A stretch of DNA of 29,040 bases from Spirochaetaceae bacterium (GTDB taxonomy: Bacteria; Spirochaetota; Spirochaetia; Treponematales; Breznakiellaceae): assembly GCA_031267475.1 (NCBI GenBank), contig JAIRZA010000177.1, forward strand, positions 1 to 29,040. The letters run 5' to 3'. Position numbers and translations under genes: made by a program. Position 1 is the stretch's first letter; the number at the start of each line of letters is the position of its first letter. Below the pieces are notes generated by a model. The model made no database searches. It was not told the DNA's origin and was given only the letters and a program-made list of their open reading frames with translations. Shown in pieces: positions 7,586 through 14,920 of the stretch.

Positions 7586-8853
7586 ATAAATTAAACCAAC
7601 AACACCCCCTTATTAACAGCGAGGAAGAATCCGCGCTCAAAGAAACCCTGCTCGACCGTTTCATACGCTACGCAAAAGTTTGCACAACAAGCGATCCAAA
7701 CGCTCCCGGAACACCGACAAGCTCCGGGCAGTGGGATTTAGCCCGTATGTTGAAAACGGAGCTTGAAACGCTTGGCATAGAAACTGAATTGACCAGCCAT
7801 TGCTATCTTTTAGCGCGTATCCCTTCCAACCTGCCGGACGGGACGCCCGTTCCTGAAACCATAGGCTTTATCGCGCACCTCGATACCGCCCACGATGTAT
7901 CAGGTAAAGATGTAAATCCTTGTATAGTAAATAATTATAACGGCGAAACAATCATTTTGCGCGGCGGACTGACGCTTGACCCGTCAACAGACGCGGGACT
8001 CGCGACCGCTGCCGGAAAGACCATTGTTCACGCGGACGGCGCGACACTGCTCGGCGCGGACGACAAGGCGGGCATAGCGGCCATAGTCTCAGCCGCAGAC
8101 TTTCTTGTATCTCATGATGAAATAAAGCACGGCCCCATTGAAATCATATTTACCCCTGACGAAGAAACAGGACGAGGCTTGCCGGAGTTGCCGCGTGAAC
8201 TCATAAAATCAACTAGATGCTACACACTGGACGGAGGCGCGGGCGGCGAGTTTGAAATAGAATGTTTCAACGCCTACAGTGTAGAGGCTCGCTTCACAGG
8301 CAGAGCGATACACCCGGGCGCGGCGCGAGGCGTACTCGTCAACGCGGCGCTTATGGCCTCGCACTTTGCCTCAATGCTGCCGCGGACAGAAAGCCCGGAA
8401 GCCACAGACGGCTATTACGGCTTCTATTGTTTGATGGATATTTCCGGAAACCACGAAAACGCTTCGTTGAAACTAATCGTCCGTGATTTTACACATTCCG
8501 GCATGGAAAGACGCATCGCCGCGCTGGAAACCTTTGCGCAGGCCGTTGAAGCGGCGTTTCCCGGCGGTTTTGTTACACTCGACGCGAAGCCTTCCTACTA
8601 CAATATGCGGGAAAAAATTGAGGAGCATCCCGAAATTATCGCGCGGCTGGAGGAGGCTGCAAAAAACGCCGGCGCAACCTTCCGCTTAAGACCCATACGC
8701 GGAGGCACGGACGGCGCCCGCCTTACAGAACTTGGAATTCCAACCCCAAACATATTTACCGGCGGGCATAATTTCCACAGCCGCTCCGAATGGCTGCTGG
8801 TGGACGACCTTATATCCGCCTGCCGTATTGTAGTTGAACTGGCCGCCTGCTAA
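7582..8853 (+). CDS. pepT: Peptidase T (tripeptide aminopeptidase)
   Basis: A 423-residue M20B peptidase that removes the N-terminal residue from tripeptides in the cytoplasm. The order of motifs matches PepT: KVCTTSDPN, the metal site IAHLDTAHD (His99, Asp101), the long PepT insertion with TDAGLATAAGKTIVHADG, LLGADDKAG (Asp160 region), FTPDEETGRG (Glu194/Glu195), LDGGAGGEFEIE, IRGGTDGARL and the terminal GGHNFHSRSEW histidine. It is slightly longer than typical PepT (about 408) because of a short polar N-terminal extension. Its ATG overlaps the upstream M20 gene stop, giving a two-gene peptidase operon. Confidence 0.93.
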   Translation: MNKLNQQHPLINSEEESALKETLLDRFIRYAKVCTTSDPNAPGTPTSSGQWDLARMLKTELETLGIETELTSHCYLLARIPSNLPDGTPVPETIGFIAHLDTAHDVSGKDVNPCIVNNYNGETIILRGGLTLDPSTDAGLATAAGKTIVHADGATLLGADDKAGIAAIVSAADFLVSHDEIKHGPIEIIFTPDEETGRGLPELPRELIKSTRCYTLDGGAGGEFEIECFNAYSVEARFTGRAIHPGAARGVLVNAALMASHFASMLPRTESPEATDGYYGFYCLMDISGNHENASLKLIVRDFTHSGMERRIAALETFAQAVEAAFPGGFVTLDAKPSYYNMREKIEEHPEIIARLEEAAKNAGATFRLRPIRGGTDGARLTELGIPTPNIFTGGHNFHSRSEWLLVDDLISACRIVVELAAC

Positions 8854-8901
8854 AACCAGCGTACTTGAACAGCCGCCGTTGGTGAACTTTTAAGACGCGC
8901 C

Positions 8902-8930
8902 TTACGCCAAAAATATATTTATGCTAAAAT
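8902..8930 (+). promoter_or_regulatory. surE promoter, leaderless type
   Basis: -35-like TTACGC (8902-8907), 17-bp spacer, -10 TAAAAT (8925-8930). The surE ATG at 8937 falls where transcription should start, and there is no Shine-Dalgarno sequence. Confidence 0.55.
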
Positions 8931-8936
8931 GAACCG

Positions 8937-9647
8937 ATGAATATTTTTGCGAGTAATGATGACGGTTATCAATGCGAAGGGATAGTAAGGCTGACATCCG
9001 CTTTACGCGCTTTGGGGCATAGAGTGCTGATGGTTTCGCCGGACAGAGAACGGTCTGGATCTTCACATTCGATGTCGCTCGCCGCAGGTTTCATTGATGT
9101 AAAAGAAATTGCCGCGGACACATGGATATGCGGGGGAACGCCGGTAGACTGCGCGCTTGCCGTGCTTTCCGGCGGCGTGGATTTTCAAATAGATGTAATC
9201 GTTTCCGGAATAAACGCCGGCTGTAATCTAGGAACAGACATTGTGTTTTCCGGGACAGCGGCTGTGGCGCTTGAAGGCGCTTTGCACGGTATACCGTCAA
9301 TCGCGTTTTCACTTGCGGGCGATCCCCCGTATTTCTGGGAAGAAGCCGCTTCGTGGGCGGCGGCGCATACGGATAAACTTGCAAAACAATGGACAAAAGA
9401 CACCTTCACAAATGTCAATATACCAAACAAAAAGGAATTGCCGGACAAACCGCTTATAACATTCCCGTCCAAACGCTCGTATACCGATGTTGTGCAAAAA
9501 AGATTGCTGGATTCCGGCTGGACAAGGCTGACGTTCAATAATGTGAAGCTGGAAACAGAGTACGAACCCGGCTCCGATTATGACGCGATAAGTCAAAACA
9601 AAGTTTCTGTAAGCCGCGTATATGTGCATCCAGTAGGAAAAATGTGA
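8937..9647 (+). CDS. surE: 5'/3'-nucleotidase SurE
   Basis: A 236-residue metal-dependent phosphatase acting on nucleoside monophosphates and short polyphosphates, linked to stationary-phase survival in other bacteria. The SurE metal site is intact: NDDG (Asp8, Asp9), RSGSSHSMS (Ser40) and GINAGCNLGTD (Asn93), with GTPVDCAL and the FSGTAAVALEGALHGIPSIA block typical of the family. Length is close to the family norm of about 250. The start has no ribosome-binding site and a -10 box directly upstream. Its 3' end overlaps the acyltransferase gene, so the two form an operon. Confidence 0.93.
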   Translation: MNIFASNDDGYQCEGIVRLTSALRALGHRVLMVSPDRERSGSSHSMSLAAGFIDVKEIAADTWICGGTPVDCALAVLSGGVDFQIDVIVSGINAGCNLGTDIVFSGTAAVALEGALHGIPSIAFSLAGDPPYFWEEAASWAAAHTDKLAKQWTKDTFTNVNIPNKKELPDKPLITFPSKRSYTDVVQKRLLDSGWTRLTFNNVKLETEYEPGSDYDAISQNKVSVSRVYVHPVGKM

Positions 9648-10411
9648 TGATAAAAAGATTTTTTATAACAATTTATTCTTTTTTGTTTATCGGAATTGGG
9701 GTGGTAATATTCATACCCATAGTGATATTGTTGTTTTTTATAAGTTTGCTTGGCTTGCGGTCGATTTCCACCATACTCATGTATAAAGTAGTGCAATGCG
9801 CCTCAAGGTTAATTGTTTTTTTCATAGGCTTTAAACTTTTTGTCTCCGGAAAAGAAAATATTCCGCCGCTTGGAAAAACCGGCGTCTGCTTTGTATGCAA
9901 TCATTCCGGCATACTGGATATTTTGCTGATTCTTATTACAGTTGATCGTCCCGTAGGGTTTATATCAAAAAAAGAAATTATGTTTGTTCCGTTCATAAAC
10001 CTGTGGCTTATACTTTTAGGCGGGATTTTTATGGACAGAAACAATCCGCGCAAATCGCTTGACGCGATAAACCGCGGCGTAAAAAAAATAATAGACGGCC
10101 ATTCGATGGTTATATTTCCCGAAGGAACACGCAGCCGCGGGCAGGGGCTTTTGCCGTTCAGGACAGGCTCTTTCCGCCTGGCGACAGCGGCTGGAGCTGA
10201 CATAGTGCCGGTTGCGATAAGCGGTTCTTACGACGCTTTAGAAAAAACAGGATGGGTGTATCCCGGTCCGGTTTACGTTTCGTTTGGGAAAGCGATAAAA
10301 ACGGCGCAGCCGGAGCACGGGGAGAGCCGGCAATACTTTTCTGATCAAGCCCGCGGGGAGATAGCGCGTCTCCTTAAAGCTCAGGAAGAAGCACGGAACG
10401 CGCTGTCTTAA
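9644..10411 (+). CDS. plsC: PlsC-type 1-acylglycerol-3-phosphate acyltransferase
   Basis: A 255-residue membrane-associated acyltransferase of the PlsC/LPLAT family, which transfers acyl chains to lysophosphatidic acid to make phosphatidic acid. An N-terminal hydrophobic stretch (6-37) and a second segment (about 53-65) anchor it. The catalytic motif HSGILD (His87-Asp92), GGIFMDR (about 126-132) and FPEGTRS (158-164) are all present. The first start is GTG at 9644; an ATG at 9647 overlapping the surE stop is equally possible, with AGGA at 9635-9638 serving either. Its last 38 bp overlap the convergent DJ-1 gene, and I see no terminator between them. Confidence 0.9.
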   Translation: MMIKRFFITIYSFLFIGIGVVIFIPIVILLFFISLLGLRSISTILMYKVVQCASRLIVFFIGFKLFVSGKENIPPLGKTGVCFVCNHSGILDILLILITVDRPVGFISKKEIMFVPFINLWLILLGGIFMDRNNPRKSLDAINRGVKKIIDGHSMVIFPEGTRSRGQGLLPFRTGSFRLATAAGADIVPVAISGSYDALEKTGWVYPGPVYVSFGKAIKTAQPEHGESRQYFSDQARGEIARLLKAQEEARNALS

Positions 10412-10940
10412 AGCCAGCCTCCGCGCCAAGTAATTTTTCGATAATTTTTACAGACCATTCGCCCGCGGTACCGGCGGCGCGGCTGGTGATTATGTTTTCG
10501 TCGGCTACGACCCGTCCGGGCGACCATGTTCTTGCCGCGTCTCCGGTTTCTTTTTCCGCGCCCGGATAGCACGTCCATTGCCGTCCGTTCAGCATCCCTT
10601 TCGGCGCAAGCACGAGAGCGGGCGCGGCGCATATTGCGCAGATTAATGCGGAAGCCCCCATAGCTTTTCGCAGCAAGGCGTCAACTTCCGCGCTCGCCGC
10701 GAGATGCGTCGCGCCGGGCAAACCGCCCGGTAGAATTAGTCCGTCTTCACCGGTAAGCGTAGTTACCTCGCTTACCGGCATCTCGGCGAGCACCGGAATA
10801 CCATGCGAGCCTGTAACAGTCTTATCGCCGCTTACAGACACCAGTTTGACGCTAATTCCGGCGCGGCGCAGATAGTCCGCCGGCGTTAAAGCCTCAACTT
10901 CCTCAAAACCGTCAGCCAATAATAAATACATCCGCCCCAT
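10374..10940 (-). CDS. DJ-1/PfpI-family protein (YajL-like)
   Basis: A 188-residue protein of the DJ-1/ThiJ/PfpI superfamily, whose members act as glyoxalase/deglycase-like enzymes or redox-sensitive chaperones. The nucleophile elbow AICAAPALVL carries Cys104, corresponding to DJ-1 Cys106, and the supporting acid is in GFEEVEALTP (Glu16, corresponding to DJ-1 Glu18). LILPGGLPGA and the end ADENIITSRAAGTAGEWSVK are also typical. The start ATG at 10940 has a strong AGGAGGG four bases upstream. It is transcribed divergently from the racemase gene and convergently with plsC, overlapping it by 38 bp. Substrate and exact activity are not determined by the sequence. Confidence 0.9.
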   Translation of the reverse strand: MGRMYLLLADGFEEVEALTPADYLRRAGISVKLVSVSGDKTVTGSHGIPVLAEMPVSEVTTLTGEDGLILPGGLPGATHLAASAEVDALLRKAMGASALICAICAAPALVLAPKGMLNGRQWTCYPGAEKETGDAARTWSPGRVVADENIITSRAAGTAGEWSVKIIEKLLGAEAGFKTARSVLLPEL

Positions 10941-10963
10941 AAACCCTCCTGCTTCACGCCCAT

Positions 10964-10991
10964 TTGCGTAGAAAAAATTTTATCATATAAT
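10964..10991 (+). promoter_or_regulatory. Promoter of the racemase gene, leaderless type
   Basis: -35 TTGCGT (10964-10969), 16-bp spacer, consensus -10 TATAAT (10986-10991). The ATG at 10999 is seven bases beyond the -10 box, so the mRNA should begin at the start codon. No Shine-Dalgarno sequence is present. Confidence 0.7.
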
Positions 10992-10998
10992 ATCTATA

Positions 10999-11823
10999 AT
11001 GAGAATACTGGATATTGCCATCGCCGACCCTGCCGGGAACATCACTGTTTTTGTGTTGAATGGACAAGATTTAGGGGCGCGGGAACGTGTGGACGCGGCA
11101 AAGCGTCTGCTGTCGGACAAAACCCTGCGGGCGGAACAAGTTGGTTTTGTTTCCGAGCCTGTCTGTAACGGCGGTTTATGGCGGCTTACGATGATGGGCG
11201 GCGAGTTTTGCGGCAACGCGGCGCGAAGTTTCGGTTTGTTCATCGCTAAGAAAACGGGTTTGCGCGGCGAGCAGTCCGTTGTTGTCGAGGTGAGCGGCGC
11301 GGCGCGGCCTGTTACTGTTGATGTTGACTGCGCCGCCGGAACCGCGGCCGCTGAACTGCCGCCGCCGCTGGCGAACAGCTTCTTGCCGTACATGGGTGTC
11401 GACCTGCCGGTTTATCACTTTGACGGCATAACTCATGTAATTGCGGAAAACATCGCGCCTGACAAGAAAACATTCTTCAACATAAAAAACTTGTTCGCGG
11501 CGCAACACGATAAAATACCGGATGCGTTCGGCGTAATGTTTTATGACGCGGTGAAAGACATTATGCGCCCCGCAGTCTATGTGCGGGCGACAGAAACGCT
11601 TGTTTTTGAATCAAGCTGCGGCTCCGGCTCCGCCGCCTTCGCCTGCCGCCGTTTTGCAAACAGCGTGGAAGGCGAAAACATTATACCGGTGCGTCAACCG
11701 GGCGGCGTGATTACGGCGTGTGTAACGAAGCAAGGCGGCGCGGTAAAACAAATCAAGATAGGCGGTATGGTTGCAATTTCGGAATCGCGTTTCAATCTGG
11801 ACACTCAAACCATCCAAGATTAA
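10999..11823 (+). CDS. DapF-superfamily amino-acid racemase, CntK-like
   Basis: A 274-residue cofactor-independent racemase/epimerase with two half-domains, each giving one catalytic cysteine: Cys71 in MMGGEFCGNAAR and Cys207 in FESSCGSGSAAF. True DapF usually has EMCGNGIR and ACGTGACAA-type motifs. The variants here, with PAGNITVFV near the start, EQVGF at 46-50, VVVEVSGAA and VRQPGGVI, are much closer to what I recall of CntK, the histidine racemase of staphylopine synthesis. I therefore do not call it dapF. This fits treponemes whose peptidoglycan contains ornithine rather than diaminopimelate (general knowledge). No CntL/CntM-like partner is in the window, so the substrate is open. It lies upstream of murB with a G-rich tract between. 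Confidence 0.75.
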   Translation: MRILDIAIADPAGNITVFVLNGQDLGARERVDAAKRLLSDKTLRAEQVGFVSEPVCNGGLWRLTMMGGEFCGNAARSFGLFIAKKTGLRGEQSVVVEVSGAARPVTVDVDCAAGTAAAELPPPLANSFLPYMGVDLPVYHFDGITHVIAENIAPDKKTFFNIKNLFAAQHDKIPDAFGVMFYDAVKDIMRPAVYVRATETLVFESSCGSGSAAFACRRFANSVEGENIIPVRQPGGVITACVTKQGGAVKQIKIGGMVAISESRFNLDTQTIQD

Positions 11824-11840
11824 ACCCGTCTGCGAATGAG

Positions 11841-11876
11841 CCCCCTCACCCCCCCCTCCCCCCCCTCCTCTACCCC
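11841..11876. other. Polypyrimidine tract with G-quadruplex potential on the minus strand
   Basis: An almost pure C/T run between the racemase stop and the murB promoter. Its complement has at least four G-runs of four or more (GGGG, G7-8, G7-8, GGGGG) separated by 1-7 bases, which meets the usual G-quadruplex pattern. The identical heptamer CGAATGA lies on both sides of it (11833 and 11881). Confidence 0.6.
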
Positions 11877-11897
11877 GCCGCGAATGAAAAAGCTAGG

Positions 11898-11926
11898 TTT
11901 ACGTTTAAGGCGCGGCCATGTACACT
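11898..11926 (+). promoter_or_regulatory. murB promoter, leaderless type
   Basis: -35 TTTACG (11898-11903), 17-bp spacer, -10 TACACT (11921-11926). The ATG at 11933 is six bases downstream. This placement is the reason for preferring 11933 over the in-frame ATG at 11918, which lies inside the promoter. Confidence 0.55.
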
Positions 11927-11932
11927 GTTGCT

Positions 11933-12883
11933 ATGCGGTTTAATGAATTAGTATCAGACACGCTCGCCGGCGCGCAGATCGCCGCGCGCCGCAACGAGCC
12001 TATGGCGGAACACACAACCTTCAAAACAGGCGGTCCGGCTGATGTCTATATACAGGTTGGCGAAGATGAATCGCTTGCCGCTGTATCCCCGCTTCTGCGC
12101 TATGCCCGTGATAACGAAATTGATGTTCAAATCATAGGCGGCGGGGCGAATGTTGTTGTCGCCGACGCCGGAATTCGGGGAATTACGATAGATACGCGGA
12201 TTAAGCCGAAAGCGCCTAAAATAGACGTGTCAAGACAAGGCGTTTTTACCGTTCCCGCCGGAATATCGAGCAATACGGCTGCTGAACTGGCTGCGGAAAA
12301 CTCTCTTTCCGGGCTGGAATTTCTTGCCGGACTTCCGGGAACCGCCGGAGGCGCGGTTTGGATGAACGCACGTTGCTGGGGCAAATCTATTTCTGATGTG
12401 TTGCGCGGCGTAGATGTGCTAAACGAAGATTTTAATGTTGTTTTCGAGCCCTTCAACGCGGAAGAATGGGCTTACAAATTGAGTCCCTATCAACACAGAA
12501 AAGTTTTAATACTCGCCGTCCATTTCAACCTGCTGGCGGGCGGACGCGGCGCAATTTCAAAACAAATGCTGGAATATAAACTTGAGCGGGAAAAAAAGGG
12601 GCACTATCGCTATCCATCGGCAGGCTCCGTATTTAAAAACAACCCCGCTTTTGGCAAAAGCGCCGGAAAAATAATCGAAGAGCTCGGCTTACGCGGTATG
12701 CGGATAGGCGGGGCGCGGGTAGCGGACTGGCATGGCAATTTCATCATAAACACAGGCGGGGCGCGCTCGTCCGACATACGCGCCTTAACCACAGCCATTC
12801 AGCTTGAAGCCAGGCGAAGGCTGGGTATAGAGCTTGAAAATGAAATTTTATTCATGGGCGATTGGCGCGAAGACGCGCTCTAA
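11933..12883 (+). CDS. murB: UDP-N-acetylenolpyruvoylglucosamine reductase
   Basis: A 316-residue FAD enzyme that reduces UDP-GlcNAc-enolpyruvate to UDP-MurNAc with NADPH, the second step of peptidoglycan precursor synthesis. The FAD-binding domain has TTFKTGGPAD (28-37), IGGGANVVV (68-76) and GLEFLAGLPGTAGGAVWMNA (127-146). The MurB C-terminal domain has YPSAGSVFKN (Ser229-Ser232 region, proton donor), GLRGMRIGGARVADWHGNFI and the catalytic Glu304 in ENEILFMG. It lacks the extra tyrosine loop of E. coli MurB, so it is type II-like. I start at 11933, not 11918, because the shorter protein begins just after a promoter -10 box. No clear terminator follows. Confidence 0.92.
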   Translation: MRFNELVSDTLAGAQIAARRNEPMAEHTTFKTGGPADVYIQVGEDESLAAVSPLLRYARDNEIDVQIIGGGANVVVADAGIRGITIDTRIKPKAPKIDVSRQGVFTVPAGISSNTAAELAAENSLSGLEFLAGLPGTAGGAVWMNARCWGKSISDVLRGVDVLNEDFNVVFEPFNAEEWAYKLSPYQHRKVLILAVHFNLLAGGRGAISKQMLEYKLEREKKGHYRYPSAGSVFKNNPAFGKSAGKIIEELGLRGMRIGGARVADWHGNFIINTGGARSSDIRALTTAIQLEARRRLGIELENEILFMGDWREDAL

Positions 12884-12995
12884 CAAGGCGCTTTACGATT
12901 AAAAAGACAACGGCCAACCGAGCCGCCGCCTCTCAGCCCCGTGAAAAAAACGTGAGAAACGCCCTCCGCCGCAGAGCCGGACGAAAAATTATCTG

Positions 12996-13090
12996 CCGTC
13001 AGACATCGGGGGATGCTTTACACGCGACTGTCTTGACAGCAGCTTTTCTATCGCCTCGTGCGTCGTCTCGCCGCGGCGTTCATTGAGCGG
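12996..13090 (-). pseudogene. Partial copy of the rnhA 3' end (left direct repeat of the island)
   Basis: These 95 bp match 24490-24584, the 3' end of the intact rnhA, at 91 of 95 positions; the first 69 bp (12996-13064) are identical. Translated on the minus strand it reads PLNERRGETTHEAIEKLL and on to KHPPMSDG, continuing to an Arg and a stop. Three of the substitutions change residues: Cys137 to Arg, the catalytic-site Asp138 to Gly and Met140 to Thr. It therefore is not part of a working enzyme. It has the same orientation as rnhA. Confidence 0.9.
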
Positions 13091-13135
13091 CTTGAAAAAG
13101 AGTTAGTAAAAAAAACACGACAAAAACCCTCGTCT

Positions 13136-13179
13136 TGTAAATCGTTATAAGATAACACGTTATCTTATAACGATTTACA
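13136..13179. repeat. 44-bp perfect palindrome (20-bp arms, 4-base loop)
   Basis: The arm beginning TGTAAATCGTTATAAG is followed by CACG and its exact 20-base complement ending in CGATTTACA. No T-tract follows, so it is a poor intrinsic terminator. It sits 45 bp inside the left direct repeat and about 75 bp upstream of the island promoter. An operator for a dimeric regulator, a bidirectional insulator or a recombination-related site are possible. Confidence 0.85.
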
Positions 13180-13255
13180 TTTCAAATTTGGAATTTCTGG
13201 ACAGCGCGATGCGGACAAGTCGCCGAAATGCCTCAAATTGAAATGTTACCGGCGC

Positions 13256-13285
13256 TTGACTATTCCACGCCTCATGAGGTATATT
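13256..13285 (+). promoter_or_regulatory. Promoter of the island operon
   Basis: -35 TTGACT (13256-13261), 18-bp spacer, -10 TATATT (13280-13285), giving a predicted start near 13292 and a leader of about 120 nt before the vWA gene. It is the only clear promoter I see for the gene cluster. Confidence 0.6.
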
Positions 13286-13411
13286 AAAACGATTCTGTTC
13301 AAACCCTTGTTTTTGAAACCGGTGGTATAGTTTTTCGCCATATAAGGTTGCAAAACCGCAGTTTTTATGCGTCCGCGAATGTAAAACGGCGCGTTCGTGT
13401 GGAGGTGGATT

Positions 13412-14872
13412 ATGACAAATACAACAAAAAATACGGTCTTGCGCGGTTTTGCGGTGTGCGTTCTGACCTGCCTCGCGGCCTCATGTATTGGGGGGGAGGG
13501 GGGACGTCTCAACATCCCGGCGGAGAAAATAATTTCACAGCCGTCTATAACGCGGCTTTATTATTTTTTTGACCGTACCGCTTCAATGAAGGGGTTTACG
13601 GCAAAAGGCGATGATTCGGAGTACGTGAACGCCCTGCCCGCGTTATGGGAAGCCGCCGATATTAGCTTTTCCGGTTTGGACGCGCGTTTTTACGAGTACG
13701 GCGAAACCTATACCAATGAATTTGAAGGCGCCGAAGCGCTTTCCGCAGTCCGAAAAGAGGTTTTACGCGGCGAATTTTACGGCGGGACTCCGAAAACCGG
13801 CGGCATACGCACTCTGGTAAAATCGAACGGCGGCCAGCCGTTTACCGCAGTTACCGATTATATAAAGACATTGGATGAAGCGGACAGCGCGTTCATCATT
13901 GTTACCGACCTTTACGAGCAAAATAGAGACGATCCCTTTTCGCGCTTTTATCGCTATACGTTTTCGCAGGGTTTATCCGCCGCTTTTTTCGCGGTCGAGG
14001 CTTCTTTTTCAGGGGATATACATTCCGTATCGCGCATTGACGTACAAAATAAATCTATTCAGGCGCGCGATGGAAAATCAACATTTTATATCTGTATAGC
14101 GGGGGACAGTTATGTTGTATCCGCATATTGCGCGGCGCTTGCAAAAGAATTTACCGCAAATAAAATTACGTTTGAAAACGCTGTTTTTATTGTCAGCCAC
14201 GGCGAAAAATTAAAACTTTTCCATGACGAACCTCCGGTAATAGCTGGGAATTCAAAGATGTTCTGGTCTCCCGAAAACGCCTTCAAGATGGTAAATCTTC
14301 GTCCCGAAGAAATAAGCTTAATAGGAGAGTCTTCATCAAACACACAAATTGAAGCATATCAACTTTTAACAAAAACCGGTTCGCGCTGGACGGCTGGTCT
14401 GCCGCTGGCAAATATTAATCCCGCAAGCTTCAATTATAATAGTGATTTTTCACTCTCTTATTGCGGCAACTGGTCCGGTCATAGCGGCGAAGCTTCGTCG
14501 TTTAATGGTATTTCAAATTCTACAAATGTGAATATGCGTCTCGATTTGATTTCTGAAATTGAATCACCGCCCCAACTCCCGGCAAATATGTTTATTCCAC
14601 TCTATCTTGTTATTGAAACAGCAAACAACCGCCTCGATAAAGGCTGGTATAAGATAAATTACGATATTATTCCTGACGCAATCGTGCTTCCCGAATGGGT
14701 TTCCGCATTAAATGCGGAAGATATTTCCGCGCTGGAATCAAGCGCGCGGGAAAGAGGAACACGCATTAAAACATTGCAATTAGCAAATGTATACGAAAAA
14801 ATCGCGGAGGCGTATAACAACGTTCGATCAAGAAATGTTTATTCAGATGAATTATATCTTTTGAAAAGATAG
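13412..14872 (+). CDS. vWA-domain lipoprotein
   Basis: A 486-residue predicted lipoprotein with the signal VLTCLAASC, Cys25 being the lipidated residue. A von Willebrand A-like domain follows from about 48 to 215. Its metal-ion site is a DxTxS variant (DRTAS, 54-58) of the usual DxSxS, with the later TDLYEQ aspartate (Asp166) after the hydrophobic strand SAFIIV. The remaining 270 residues are beta-rich and unrecognised. I start at ATG 13412, with GGAGGT five bases upstream, rather than the GTG at 13397. vWA domains usually bind protein partners through the metal site. As first gene of the cluster it probably presents that surface on the periplasmic or cell surface side. A G7-A-G6 tract at 13490-13503 codes for GGEGG just after the lipobox and could slip. 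Confidence 0.75.
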   Translation: MTNTTKNTVLRGFAVCVLTCLAASCIGGEGGRLNIPAEKIISQPSITRLYYFFDRTASMKGFTAKGDDSEYVNALPALWEAADISFSGLDARFYEYGETYTNEFEGAEALSAVRKEVLRGEFYGGTPKTGGIRTLVKSNGGQPFTAVTDYIKTLDEADSAFIIVTDLYEQNRDDPFSRFYRYTFSQGLSAAFFAVEASFSGDIHSVSRIDVQNKSIQARDGKSTFYICIAGDSYVVSAYCAALAKEFTANKITFENAVFIVSHGEKLKLFHDEPPVIAGNSKMFWSPENAFKMVNLRPEEISLIGESSSNTQIEAYQLLTKTGSRWTAGLPLANINPASFNYNSDFSLSYCGNWSGHSGEASSFNGISNSTNVNMRLDLISEIESPPQLPANMFIPLYLVIETANNRLDKGWYKINYDIIPDAIVLPEWVSALNAEDISALESSARERGTRIKTLQLANVYEKIAEAYNNVRSRNVYSDELYLLKR

Positions 14873-14920
14873 ACAAGACGGCCTAAAGCCCGCCTTCCAC
14901 TTAGTAAATTAGGAGTTTTT

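Larger units (their letters stand above)
12884..13411. other. Gene-free stretch at the left border of the island
   Basis: No credible ORF. It holds, in order, about 110 bp of GC-rich sequence after murB without recognised features, the partial rnhA copy (12996-13090), an A-rich segment, a 44-bp palindrome (13136-13179) and the promoter of the island operon (13256-13285), followed by an untranslated leader of about 120 nt. Confidence 0.6.

Noticed and set aside
10999..11823. Plain dapF annotation
   Set aside because: Both cysteine motifs and several other blocks differ from classical DapF and resemble CntK; kept as a superfamily-level call.
12862..13086. Short plus-strand ORF after murB
   Set aside because: It overlaps the murB end and the reverse-oriented rnhA fragment; its translation has no recognisable pattern.
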